This document shows, piece after piece, positions 55,787-64,000 of a stretch of 64,000 nt of DNA. Made by a program: the position numbers and the translations under genes. Below the pieces are notes generated by a model, which was not told the origin of the DNA, searched no databases, and worked only from the letters and a program-made list of their open reading frames with translations. The stretch is taken from contig NZ_UEFQ01000024.1 of assembly GCF_900489465.1 (NCBI RefSeq), forward strand, positions 124,001-188,000, in the 5' to 3' direction. The DNA comes from Aequorivita sp. CIP111184 (GTDB taxonomy: Bacteria > Bacteroidota > Bacteroidia > Flavobacteriales > Flavobacteriaceae). Each line of letters opens with the position of its first letter. Position 1 is the stretch's first letter.

Positions 55787-57115
55787 TTATTCGTCCTTAT
55801 CCATTAACTCACGTATTTTTCGCTCTTCCCAATTTTTTCCGAAGAAAGGATTGTAGTTAAAGGTTTCAGCAGCGTGACCCATAACACCAATACCCCAACC
55901 TACAATAGGAAAGAGCGCCCATGGAAAGCCTGCTTGTGAAATGTAATTTAAGTAAATAAAAACAGGGGCAAAAAGTATATAAATCACCAAGTGAATGTAA
56001 AAACCCTTCAGTTTCTCAACCCGCTTTTGGGCAAGCTTATATTTTTTTTCTGAAATAAATGTATCTGGCGTATTCATTATTTGAATATTTTCTCCCAAAA
56101 TAGGAATCGCAATACTGAATTCTTTTGCGTTCTCATTAATAATTACAGGACGCTTTGTTAAAAACGAATACCTATCGCGAATGTTTCGCAGCCCTACGCC
56201 CGTACTTTCTTTTAAAACCTGTTTTGGTTGGCTATTATTGGTTACAACCAGATTTCCGTTTTCTTCAGAAATAGTTATATAAAGTTTCTTGGAAGGCATT
56301 ACTTGATTGTGTTTCACTGCATTTTCCAATAAAAGTTGAAGCGACAACGGAACTACTTTCGCCTGTGGGTTCTCTAATTTTGAAGGTGAAGTAAAAACAA
56401 TGCTGTCTTCAAAACGAACTGCCAATAAAGACATATATAATTTGGCAAATTTCAATTCCTCTTCCAACGTAACCAATTCCTTGCTTTTTTGTTCCAAAAC
56501 ATAACGATATACTTTTGAAAGTGATGTTGTGAAACGTGTTGCAGCTTCTGGGTTTTCTTCAATCAGACTGGTAAGGACGTTCAAGCTATTAAAAAGAAAA
56601 TGCGGATCAAGCTGGTTTTTTAAGGCATCAAATTTTGCTGAAGCCGTTCCTGCAATTATTTTCTGTTCAGTAACTCTTTTTTCCTGCTTGTTCCTATAGT
56701 AATAGGCTACATAAAAAATACCAGTAACAACTACTGATATGACGAAGGAAATATAATAATATCGAATTAGTTCCGCTGAAATGAATTCCGAAAACTTCCT
56801 TCCATCAATAACGACCTCAGTAAAAACCCGTAGTAAAAAAAGACTTAAAAGCGTAATTGAAATTCCTCCCAAAACTCCTCTAAAAAGGTTTCTTATCTTA
56901 AAAACCTGGTTGGGAAATTGTTTCAGTAAAAACCCAAAATATTGTGCGTTTACAATATAAAGAACCACGGAATACATTTGATTGTATAAGAAGCCGATAA
57001 GCAATTCCTTACCGCTGCTATAGGTATGGCCATTAATGTATTCAATAATCCCTATAATAATGAATACCAGCGTTCCAACAAAAAAAGCTTTACCGAGGTC
57101 TTTTAAAATACGCAT
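55787..57115 (-). CDS. LytS-like sensor histidine kinase with fused C-terminal 2TM domain
   Basis: A 442 aa membrane kinase. Four transmembrane helices (about 9-28, 38-60, 83-102, 118-139) precede a His_kinase domain (PF06580-type) with H172 in QLDPHFLFNSLNVLTSLI. An HATPase_c-like domain follows with LQLLLENAVKHNQVMP and GVGLRNIRDRYSFL. The last ~85 residues are a 2TM module (EKLKGFYIHLVIYILF, two helices, then FGKNWEERKIRELMDKDE). Thus the kinase carries the same domain that three neighbouring genes encode alone. The LytTR regulator at the end of the operon is the likely partner. Confidence 0.92.
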   Translation of the reverse strand: MRILKDLGKAFFVGTLVFIIIGIIEYINGHTYSSGKELLIGFLYNQMYSVVLYIVNAQYFGFLLKQFPNQVFKIRNLFRGVLGGISITLLSLFLLRVFTEVVIDGRKFSEFISAELIRYYYISFVISVVVTGIFYVAYYYRNKQEKRVTEQKIIAGTASAKFDALKNQLDPHFLFNSLNVLTSLIEENPEAATRFTTSLSKVYRYVLEQKSKELVTLEEELKFAKLYMSLLAVRFEDSIVFTSPSKLENPQAKVVPLSLQLLLENAVKHNQVMPSKKLYITISEENGNLVVTNNSQPKQVLKESTGVGLRNIRDRYSFLTKRPVIINENAKEFSIAIPILGENIQIMNTPDTFISEKKYKLAQKRVEKLKGFYIHLVIYILFAPVFIYLNYISQAGFPWALFPIVGWGIGVMGHAAETFNYNPFFGKNWEERKIRELMDKDE

Positions 57116-57129
57116 TGAGATTATTTTAA

Positions 57130-57789
57130 TTATTTACAGCTTTCCGCCTGAATTTGTTTCGCACGCTCTTCGCCATACGTTGGGTAAAATTCACCTACAG
57201 GTTTAAAGGTAGCAAAAAGATCTATGGCTCGTTGTATGTCTTTGCAATAGGGCTCAATGGATTGTCCAAAATATTTTGCGCCGCCCATATCCCATTCTGC
57301 CTTTGCTAAAATAATCCGTGGATTATCGGGAGCTAGCGCTAAGGCTTTATTATAAAGCTCAGACGCTTTTGCGGAGTAGGTCATTCCATATTGTTGGCCG
57401 TCAAAAACTATCCACGCTGTATATAATTGCGCTTGCAAAACCAATAAATCTGGATTGTCTTTGGAAATAGCAGTGGCATCATTAATGAAATTCTGTGCTT
57501 TGTCTAATTGTGCTTTTAATTTTGCTGGATCTTTTTCTGTAAAACTGTTGATTACATTTATTTGGGCAACATAATACGGTGGCAGCCAATTATCGGGTTC
57601 TGCAGTTGCAATTCTTTCAAAGACGTTTGCAGCATCCCAAGATTTATCTTCCTGCCACAATTGAAAAGCCTTATTCATTCCTTGCTGATATTTTGTAGGT
57701 GTTGCATTCGCAGTTCCAGTTGTTTCGGTTTGGGCTTGCATTACCAAAGCTGTAAAAAACAGCGTTAAATAAGTGATTACGTTTTGCAT
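57130..57789 (-). CDS. Exported hypothetical protein with TPR-like helices
   Basis: A 219 aa protein with a signal peptide (about 1-20, ending VMQAQ). The mature part is helical with TPR-like repeats (NKAFQLWQEDKSWDAANVFE and ASELYNKALALAPDNPRIIL). I know no named family with certainty. It lies 14 bp upstream of the kinase gene in the same direction and may be co-transcribed with it, possibly as a periplasmic sensor or accessory of the two-component system. Confidence 0.75.
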   Translation of the reverse strand: MQNVITYLTLFFTALVMQAQTETTGTANATPTKYQQGMNKAFQLWQEDKSWDAANVFERIATAEPDNWLPPYYVAQINVINSFTEKDPAKLKAQLDKAQNFINDATAISKDNPDLLVLQAQLYTAWIVFDGQQYGMTYSAKASELYNKALALAPDNPRIILAKAEWDMGGAKYFGQSIEPYCKDIQRAIDLFATFKPVGEFYPTYGEERAKQIQAESCK

Positions 57790-57896
57790 GGTAGTTTTTT
57801 TAATTGGTTATTAATGAATTCAAATTTCTTTAAAAATCAGCCTTTTCAAAAATGGAAAATACCCAATTGTTGAATTTAATGACTGAAATGTAATTA

Positions 57897-60050
57897 TTAT
57901 AAATTATCAAGTTGGTTATCCTTTTTATCATCGCTAATGGTCCAAAAGAAACCTACAAAAAAGAACTGATCTGCTGCTGGTCTTAATTCTCTCCTTGCAA
58001 AATTTCCATTAGAATCTGGTGTATTTGCATATTGATATCCGTTCACATTTTTAAAGGCGAAAGCATTGTTTATTGAAAAATAGAGAATCTTTTGTTGTGA
58101 TAGTAAATACGCCCAATTCAAACTCACACTGTTATACCCTTTTGTTTTTTTCTGAAGAAACCCTGGTTCATTTAAATCTGTATACGTTCTCCCACTGCCG
58201 TACTGATAGCTGAAGCCAATCTGGCTTTTCCAATCGTTGATCCAGTATTTTGCGACAACAGAAAGATTGTGAGTGTTCGCGAAGCTCGGGGTGGCTTCAA
58301 TCGGGAAGTTTTTATATTTCCGCTCCGTATCCAAATAGGAATAACTTACCCAATAATCTATATTCTTAAGGGTTTCATTATCGCGCCAAAATATATCCAA
58401 TCCTTGCGCATACCCATCACCGCTATTATCAAATATGCTATTCACATCGGGCATTGCTTCATTATAAGTCACTAGATTGCTGTATTGTTTTCTATAAACT
58501 TCCGCACGAAAAATTCGGTTATTAGCGGAATATTGATAATTCATTATATAATGTTGTGTGTGCTGTGCTTCCAAATTATTCGTGAATTTCAAAACTTCAT
58601 TTTCCGGTTGCTGAAAGAAATCGCCATAAGCCAAAGAAAGCTGACTGTTCTTCCCAGTTTTATAAGCGAAGGAAGCTCTGGGCGAAACCGTAAACTCTTT
58701 AAACATTTTGCTGTATTCTCCACGAACGCCAAGTTTTAATGCAAGTTTTCGAGAAAAAATAATATCAGCCTCCATAAAGGCTGCTGAAATATTATTGTTG
58801 AAACCAAGCTTCGCCGCAAAATTGGGTTCATCATAATTTTCATTAAAATCGGTCACGAATTGTTCTGCACCAAAATTCAGTTTAAACCGATTGCTGAAAC
58901 GTTTTTTCAACTTCAACTTAAAATGTGCAGAATTTTCCACATCTTTAATATCCGATTCATCAATACCCACTTTTGTGTTTCCGTAAGTATAACTTCCACC
59001 AGCGAAAATGGTCCAATCATTTTTTAGCATTTCACTGAAACTGGCATTGGTGTAAAAATTTTGATTGTTCAATTTAAAACGAACTCCGTCGGGCTGGTTA
59101 ACATCCTCCTGCGTAAGCGCAAAGTTGGAAGTATCAAAAGCTCCGTAAACTTTCAACAACCCATCCCCTATTTTCTGTCTAAAAACCGCTTCACCTGAAG
59201 CTGTTTCAAAAGGTTTTTGCCAATCATTTCTATCTGGAAGGATTGCAATATATGGCGCAAGATTTATGTAAGAAGCATTTAAACTCAACGAGCTTTTTTC
59301 CCACTTTTCAGTATGCCCTAAGCCACCACCAACGCTCATAATAGCAATATCGGTCTTTTCCTGTGTGGGTTCATCAATTGTATTCAATAGTAAAACAGAG
59401 GAAAGTGCCTGCCCGTATTCTGCTGAATACCCACCAGTTGAAAAAGTAATTCCATCAAAAAGAAACGGACTGTATCTTCCTCGAGTCGGAATGTTATCGG
59501 TTGTTGGACTGTAGGGCGTAAAAACACGAATACCGTCAATAAAAATCTGTGTTTCACCAGCATCGCCGCCACGAACAAAAAGACGACCATCTTCGGCAAC
59601 AGTTGTGGTGCCGGGTAGCGTTTGCAACGCACCCACAAAATCGCCCAATGCACTTGCTGTTGTCACAATATCCAAAGGTTTTAAAACAGAAATCTTACTG
59701 TTGTCGCCTGCGGAAAATGAACCCGCAGAAATGGTTACAGTTTCCAAAGAATTAACATCGTCTCGGAGAACAATTTTTAGGTTTTTCATTTTCGAAACGT
59801 CATCGGTCAGTTTGAACGCTTCAAAGGAAACAAAGGAAATAGTTAAGGTTTGAGTACCAGTTTCAGAAGTTTCAAAAGAAAATTTACCGTTGTCGTCTGA
59901 AGAGGCTCCTTCATAAGAGCCCTCGATATATACATTTGCTCCAATAATTGGTGTTCCTTTATTATCTGTAACTATACCAGCTATTGTGTTTTGAGCAAAA
60001 ATGATGAGAGGAAAAAAAAGTGCAAAAAAAGTAATGACTGAAATTTTCAT
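57897..60050 (-). CDS. TonB-dependent receptor with N-terminal carboxypeptidase-regulatory domain
   Basis: A 717 aa outer-membrane receptor. After a signal peptide (about 1-19) comes a CarboxypepD_reg-like domain (about 22-105: IVTDNKGTPIIGANVYIEGS), a plug domain (about 120-220: GALQTLPGTTTVAEDGRLFV, RGGDAGETQIFIDGIRV), and a 22-strand-type barrel with alternating aromatic residues to the C-terminus. It imports a substrate that cannot be predicted, as no SusD partner is present. It lies 107 bp from the exported TPR protein in the same direction. Confidence 0.9.
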   Translation of the reverse strand: MKISVITFFALFFPLIIFAQNTIAGIVTDNKGTPIIGANVYIEGSYEGASSDDNGKFSFETSETGTQTLTISFVSFEAFKLTDDVSKMKNLKIVLRDDVNSLETVTISAGSFSAGDNSKISVLKPLDIVTTASALGDFVGALQTLPGTTTVAEDGRLFVRGGDAGETQIFIDGIRVFTPYSPTTDNIPTRGRYSPFLFDGITFSTGGYSAEYGQALSSVLLLNTIDEPTQEKTDIAIMSVGGGLGHTEKWEKSSLSLNASYINLAPYIAILPDRNDWQKPFETASGEAVFRQKIGDGLLKVYGAFDTSNFALTQEDVNQPDGVRFKLNNQNFYTNASFSEMLKNDWTIFAGGSYTYGNTKVGIDESDIKDVENSAHFKLKLKKRFSNRFKLNFGAEQFVTDFNENYDEPNFAAKLGFNNNISAAFMEADIIFSRKLALKLGVRGEYSKMFKEFTVSPRASFAYKTGKNSQLSLAYGDFFQQPENEVLKFTNNLEAQHTQHYIMNYQYSANNRIFRAEVYRKQYSNLVTYNEAMPDVNSIFDNSGDGYAQGLDIFWRDNETLKNIDYWVSYSYLDTERKYKNFPIEATPSFANTHNLSVVAKYWINDWKSQIGFSYQYGSGRTYTDLNEPGFLQKKTKGYNSVSLNWAYLLSQQKILYFSINNAFAFKNVNGYQYANTPDSNGNFARRELRPAADQFFFVGFFWTISDDKKDNQLDNL

Positions 60051-60181
60051 AGATTGGTTGGTTTTATTTTCAGTTCAAAGGTTAAATATTGGCTTATCTT
60101 TTCAGAAAAAAACAAACTGAATTGTAAGATTGGATTACCCAATTGTAATATTTCATTTTTAATAGAATTTACACTCATAAC

Positions 60182-60385
60182 TCAATCAACATATTCCAAA
60201 ATATCTCCCGGCTGACATTCCAATACTTCGCAAATGGCTTCCAGTGTGCTAAAGCGAACTGCTTTTGCTTTTCCAGTTTTTAAAATGGAAAGATTAGAAA
60301 GCGTTAATCCCACTTTTTCTGAAAGCTCATTTAATGACATTTTCCGTTTTGCCATCATTACGTCTAAGTTTACAACTATTGGCAT
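60182..60385 (-). CDS. XRE-family HTH transcriptional regulator, short
   Basis: A 67 aa protein that is a bare Cro/C1-type HTH: LDVMMAKRKMSLNELSEKVG, LTLSNLSILKTGKAKAVRF and a tail LEAICEVLECQPGDILEYVD, the typical YozG-like pattern. It follows the DUF2975 membrane gene after 2 bp. Such pairs are frequent in Bacteroidota and Firmicutes. A perfect 9-bp dyad upstream of the pair is a candidate binding site. Confidence 0.92.
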   Translation of the reverse strand: MPIVVNLDVMMAKRKMSLNELSEKVGLTLSNLSILKTGKAKAVRFSTLEAICEVLECQPGDILEYVD

Positions 60386-60387
60386 AA

Positions 60388-60909
60388 TTAAATTGTTAGT
60401 TCGTTCTCGCTTTGTATCTCTACGCCCTTTTTAAAGACCAATGCTATTATGTAAATTATACCCGCAAAAAAAAGGAATTGCTCCGCACCCCAATCTATTT
60501 GTAACGTAATTCCCTGTCTCATTATACTGTTTCCATAATTTTCCGCAATTATAGCCACAACACCAATGCTCAGAGCAAAATGGCTCATTTGTGTAATTAG
60601 TAAAGCAGTTTTTTCGTTGAAGGGATAATTTAAATTGAACTTCATAAAAAGTTTTATCACGAGATAGGCAAGGTAAGCCTTCATTGCTGTTATAGCAATT
60701 AAAAAGCTGGCCACGCCAATGTAATACTCCACGCTAAAACTGTATATATCTAAAAGGTCCAGCCCCATATAAGTATCTTCCGCACCATTTGAATTTATAA
60801 AAAGTGTTACAAAAAAAGAAACGAGCAACGCGCCAGTTTTAATACATAAACCAATGAATACTATCCAGAATATAATATTCATTATCTTCATTATAACATT
60901 TGTTTTCAT
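60388..60909 (-). CDS. DUF2975 family membrane protein
   Basis: A 173 aa membrane protein with four predicted helices (about 9-33, 53-80, 102-123, 137-158). DUF2975 proteins are small four-helix membrane proteins usually encoded with an XRE regulator, as here; the start AFWIVFIGLCIKTGALL-like region and the KINSEN-like tail give no enzymatic motif. First gene of a two-gene operon. Function unknown; a membrane partner that controls the regulator is a plausible inference. Confidence 0.85.
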   Translation of the reverse strand: MKTNVIMKIMNIIFWIVFIGLCIKTGALLVSFFVTLFINSNGAEDTYMGLDLLDIYSFSVEYYIGVASFLIAITAMKAYLAYLVIKLFMKFNLNYPFNEKTALLITQMSHFALSIGVVAIIAENYGNSIMRQGITLQIDWGAEQFLFFAGIIYIIALVFKKGVEIQSENELTI

Positions 60910-60947
60910 ATTAATTGATTTAGAAATATAAAACGAATATAAATAAT

Positions 60948-60970
60948 TATTTATTGATAAACAATAAATA
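60948..60970. promoter_or_regulatory. Candidate operator dyad for the XRE/DUF2975 operon
   Basis: TATTTATTG (60948-60956) and CAATAAATA (60962-60970) are perfect 9-bp inverted arms with a 5-nt spacer. The dyad lies about 40 bp upstream of the DUF2975 start codon, where a repressor of the pair would bind. Confidence 0.5.
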
Positions 60971-61094
60971 TAATTTGCTTTTCAGTAAATAACTTGTGAA
61001 GCATCTGGTTTTATCGGTCTTGATGAAAAATCAATATTATTTTTTCCTGAAGGAAAAAATGGAAAAATTGTATCTTCGGAAGAAAACGAATAAC

Positions 61095-61691
61095 ATGACC
61101 GATTCACAAAAAGTAGATGCTTTTATTGCTGAGCAAACAAAGTGGAAAGAAAAGTTGCAACAGCTTCGCGCTGTTTTTCAAAAAACAGAACTAAAAGAAG
61201 AAGTAAAATGGGGCAAACCCACCTACACGCTAGACGGTAAAATGGTTGCAGCAATGGCAGATTTTAAAAACCACATGGCACTTTGGTTTCATCAAGGAGT
61301 ATTTTTGAAAGACAGACACAAAAAACTAATAAATGCACAAGAAGGGGTAACAAAAGCATTGCGCCAATGGCGATTTGAAGAAGAAGATAAAATTGATTCC
61401 AATCTTGTTTTGGAATATATCAAAGAAGCCATTGCAAATGCATCGGCAGGAAAAGAATTAAAAAAAGCAATTAAAAAAGACGTGCCAATTCCTAATATCT
61501 TCAAAAGTGCGCTTGCTGAAGATAAAGAATTACAGAAAAGTTTTAATAGCTTAACACCCGGAAAACAGAGGGAATTTACAAAATATATTGGCGAAGCTAA
61601 ACGTGAAGCAACACAACAAAGCCGGCTCGAAAAATGTAGAGAACTCATAAAACAGGGAGTTGGAATTAATGATAAATATAAAAACTGCTAA
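61095..61691 (+). CDS. YdeI/OmpD-associated (DUF1801-containing) protein
   Basis: A 198 aa protein, using ATG 61095 (MTDSQKVDAFIAEQTKWKEK); the upstream frame is not family-like. The N-terminal DUF1801 fold (about 1-125: EEVKWGKPTYTLDGK, ADFKNHMALWFHQG) and the C-terminal YdeI tail (about 135-198: LQKSFNSLTPGKQREFTKYI, EAKREATQQSRLEK) are both present. The family is cytosolic, and its role is poorly defined. The stop overlaps the cyclase start (TAATG), so the two are translated together. Confidence 0.88.
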   Translation: MTDSQKVDAFIAEQTKWKEKLQQLRAVFQKTELKEEVKWGKPTYTLDGKMVAAMADFKNHMALWFHQGVFLKDRHKKLINAQEGVTKALRQWRFEEEDKIDSNLVLEYIKEAIANASAGKELKKAIKKDVPIPNIFKSALAEDKELQKSFNSLTPGKQREFTKYIGEAKREATQQSRLEKCRELIKQGVGINDKYKNC

Positions 61692-62806
61692 TGGCTATAA
61701 AACCGAATTTTGAAAGATACACCTACCGCCAACTATGGTTTTATACTCGGCGGGCATTTTGGATTTTGGTGGCTTGGGTCATTATTTCAAACGTTATGTT
61801 TTTTTATGAATTTATCACCTTGAAAAGCAACGGTGTATTAAGTTCCAGCTACGACTTTTATTCAGCAGTTATGGCTAACCTAATTGTGGCAATTTCAGCA
61901 GGGCTTATTGGTGGAATAATAACGGTAAATTTAATGGAACAATGGCTACGGCGCTTAGTTTTCTGGAAAGCGCTTCTGTATTTAATAATAGCTTACACAC
62001 TTACGGCACTAATAGTTGGCTCCATTGGTGCGCTATACATAACAAGTGAAGACTTGGGTGTCCCTTTTTATTATTGGGAAGTAATTTACGAAACCTTTTA
62101 TTTCTTTGGCTCGTGGCTTTTCATTAAAAATTATATTATTTGGCTTTTTATCGTTTTGGTTACACTAATTGTTTTGATGGTGAATGATAAATACGGGCCT
62201 GGAGTCTTTCCAGATTATTTAATAGGAAGATATTTTAGACCAAAGCACGAACGGCGTATTTTTATGTTTGCCGATATTAAAAACGCAACTGGAATTGCTG
62301 AAAGTTTAGGTGAAGAAAAATACTTTAACTTCCTGAAGGATTTCTTCAGGCATATTGCTCCAGCAATTGTGCAAACCCGAGGCGAAGTTTATCAGTATGT
62401 AGGTGATGAAGTTGTTGTTTCATGGAAAATGAAGTGGGGGCTAAAACGAGGAAATGCAATCCAATGTTTTTATAGCATGAAAAAAATCATAAAATACAAA
62501 GCTCCCAAATATTTAAAAAAATACGGCGTTGTGCCTGAATTTAAAGTAGGCCTTCACTATGGCACTGTGATGGTTGGTGAAATTGGACAAATAAAGCGTG
62601 ATATTGCTTTTTCTGGTGATGTTTTAAATACAAGCTCACGTATTCAGGCTATGTGCAATGAGCTTGATGTTGAAATTTTAGCATCAAAACCATTTGCCGA
62701 TATTGCCTATATTTTACCAAAAGGAGTTGCTAAAAAAGAATTGGGAAAAGAAAAACTTCGCGGTAAAAGTGAAGAAATTGAGTTAGTTACTTACATAAAG
62801 AAGTAA
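61691..62806 (+). CDS. Membrane-bound class III adenylate/guanylate cyclase
   Basis: A 371 aa cyclase. Four or more membrane helices (about 22-42, 57-80, 92-117, 146-164) precede the class III cyclase domain (about 188-370). The two metal-binding aspartates are visible: D195 in FMFADIKNATG and D239 in YVGDEVVVSW. The DVLNTSSRIQ segment provides the transition-state residues N and R. Cyclase activity is therefore likely; base specificity (A or G) cannot be decided. No cyclic-nucleotide receptor is adjacent. Confidence 0.9.
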   Translation: MAIKPNFERYTYRQLWFYTRRAFWILVAWVIISNVMFFYEFITLKSNGVLSSSYDFYSAVMANLIVAISAGLIGGIITVNLMEQWLRRLVFWKALLYLIIAYTLTALIVGSIGALYITSEDLGVPFYYWEVIYETFYFFGSWLFIKNYIIWLFIVLVTLIVLMVNDKYGPGVFPDYLIGRYFRPKHERRIFMFADIKNATGIAESLGEEKYFNFLKDFFRHIAPAIVQTRGEVYQYVGDEVVVSWKMKWGLKRGNAIQCFYSMKKIIKYKAPKYLKKYGVVPEFKVGLHYGTVMVGEIGQIKRDIAFSGDVLNTSSRIQAMCNELDVEILASKPFADIAYILPKGVAKKELGKEKLRGKSEEIELVTYIKK

Positions 62807-62848
62807 CTGTAATTTGCATTCAGTATTTAAATTTAAAACTTCTTAAAC

Positions 62849-63178
62849 ATGAAAATAGACACTTACACCAAAACAATCCTGACCATTATTGCAATTTGTT
62901 TAACTATAAATGTGTTGAAGGATTTTGATATTTTCCCTTCTGCTTATGCCGCTGAAAAGATTGAATACAAGCCAACAAACGAAGTTATGGACGTTCGTTT
63001 GGTGGATATTAACACCTATGACGAACTTAACGTTAATTTAAAAAGCGTGGATACCTACGATGAGTTAAAAGTAAATATCAAAAAAATTGAAACTACTGAT
63101 AAGCTAGATGTAAATCTGGATGAAATTGGAGGTGGCTGGGTTTCAAACGGCGGCCCTATTCCCGTAAAAGTGCACTGA
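62849..63178 (+). CDS. Small exported protein with internal repeats
   Basis: A 109 aa protein. An N-terminal hydrophobic segment (about 9-24) is followed by a probable signal cleavage site (SAYAAE). The rest contains three imperfect 15-residue repeats (about 48-93): VDINTYDELNVNL, VDTYDELKVNI and IETTDKLDVNL. I recognise no family. It follows the cyclase gene after 42 bp and abuts the NADH dehydrogenase end with no gap (convergent). Confidence 0.72.
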   Translation: MKIDTYTKTILTIIAICLTINVLKDFDIFPSAYAAEKIEYKPTNEVMDVRLVDINTYDELNVNLKSVDTYDELKVNIKKIETTDKLDVNLDEIGGGWVSNGGPIPVKVH

Positions 63179-64000
63179 TTATTTTTTGAAAGGGCGAATA
63201 ATCAACCGAGCAGCGCGATCATAATTTATGTAACTGTACGTCCAATTGAAAAAAGTAACAACCCTGTTTCTAAAACCCACCAAAAACCAAAGGTGAACAA
63301 ACATCCACAAAAACCAAGCGATGGCACCGCCAAAATGTAACTTGCCTATATCTACTACGGCTTTGTTTCTACCCACTGTGGCCATGGTACCTTTATCAAA
63401 ATATTTAAAAGGTTCTATAGGGGCGCCTTTTAGTATTTTTCTGAAATTTTTCCCTAAATGCTTTCCTTGTTGGATTGCTGGTTGTGCTACTTGGGGATGT
63501 CCTTTAGGATATTCCTTATTTTCCATAAGTGCTATGTCTCCCAAAGCATATATATTTTCAAAACCCTTAACTTTATTAAATTCATCAACCCTATAACGGT
63601 TAGCCTTTTCTACCAGTGCTTCACCACTTATACCTTTTATGGGAGCCCCCGTAACACCAGCGGCCCAAATAAAAGTGGCGGTTTCAAACTTTTTACCATC
63701 TTTGGTGGTAACTGTTTTTCCGTCATAATCGCTTATGAATGTTTCAAGATGGACCTGTACTCCTAGATTTTCAAGAAATTTTTGGGCTTTTTTAGAAACC
63801 GTTTCACTCATTGGTGGCAAAACCCTATCCAAGCCTTCAATAAGATGAACGTTCATTTCCTCTTCCTCGAGTTCTGGGTAATCATTTTCTAAAATTCCTT
63901 TTCTAAATTCTGCCAAAGCTCCGGCAAGCTCCACTCCCGTAGGTCCTGCACCGGCTATTACAAAATTGAGTAATCGCTTTCTTTCTGTTTCATCGGAAGT
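63179..64000 (-). CDS. Type II NADH dehydrogenase (NDH-2), C-terminal part
   Basis: The minus-strand frame runs from the window edge for 273 residues. It contains an FAD/NAD(P)-binding dinucleotide motif (VIAGAGPTGVELAGALAEF), VTGAPIKGISGEALV, the second GD motif in YALGDIALMENKE and a membrane-associated tail (FVHLWFLVGFRNRVVTFF). The N-terminal FAD domain is outside the window. NDH-2 oxidises NADH to reduce quinone without proton pumping, at the inner membrane. Confidence 0.92.
   Translation of the reverse strand, partial: TSDETERKRLLNFVIAGAGPTGVELAGALAEFRKGILENDYPELEEEEMNVHLIEGLDRVLPPMSETVSKKAQKFLENLGVQVHLETFISDYDGKTVTTKDGKKFETATFIWAAGVTGAPIKGISGEALVEKANRYRVDEFNKVKGFENIYALGDIALMENKEYPKGHPQVAQPAIQQGKHLGKNFRKILKGAPIEPFKYFDKGTMATVGRNKAVVDIGKLHFGGAIAWFLWMFVHLWFLVGFRNRVVTFFNWTYSYINYDRAARLIIRPFKK

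Overview
The window looks like a chromosomal segment of a member of the Bacteroidota, most likely a marine-type Flavobacteriaceae. The reasons are low GC, lack of Shine-Dalgarno spacing, a TTG-N20-TAnnTTTG promoter, type IX secretion (T9SS) C-terminal sorting domains, LETM1-related, 2TM and SatD/DUF3307 families, and XRE/DUF2975 and DUF4331 genes. I saw no tRNA, rRNA, insertion sequence or CRISPR array.

Region 1 (about 217-23372, + strand) is one co-directional cluster encoding an extracellular contractile injection system (eCIS, Afp/PVC/MAC type). Gene order: DUF4255 cap-type protein, unknown 291 aa protein, sheath, two tube proteins, DUF5908 small protein, LysM hub adaptor, VgrG-like spike, PAAR tip, gp25-like baseplate protein, baseplate J-like protein, second large baseplate protein (Afp12-like), unknown 874 aa protein, 35 aa mini-ORF, CIS tape-measure protein, a 1465 aa eCIS-core (DUF4157) protein with an RGH nuclease-like C-terminus, and the AAA+ ATPase. 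It has one sheath gene, no recognisable Afp13-type tail fibre and no phage head, lysis or terminase genes. A good Bacteroidota promoter with flanking inverted repeats precedes it. The likely nuclease cargo and the two unknown proteins are the most interesting parts.

Region 2 (23374-44518, - strand) is chromosomal: DUF2891 lipoprotein, M16 protease, YifB/ComM ATPase, a large T9SS adhesin-like protein, a sugar operon (pfkA, gap, GlcNAc-kinase-like, pgi), then FMN reductase, pabB, SatD, DUF3307, tilS and a CocE-type hydrolase. A plus-strand small RNA candidate with a 6S-like rod fold lies at about 37818-37943. Four 24-bp dyads at an exact 29-bp period precede satD.

Region 3 (44552-53928) has a secreted M36 metalloprotease, a divergent ECF sigma/anti-sigma pair, a TPR lipoprotein, a DUF4331 domain apparently split over two genes, and a LETM1-related protein.

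Region 4 (53931-64000) holds a LytTR two-component system interleaved with 2TM membrane proteins, a TonB-dependent receptor, an XRE/DUF2975 pair with a candidate operator, a YdeI-type protein, a membrane class III cyclase, a small repeat-containing exported protein and the C-terminal part of a type II NADH dehydrogenase cut by the window edge.
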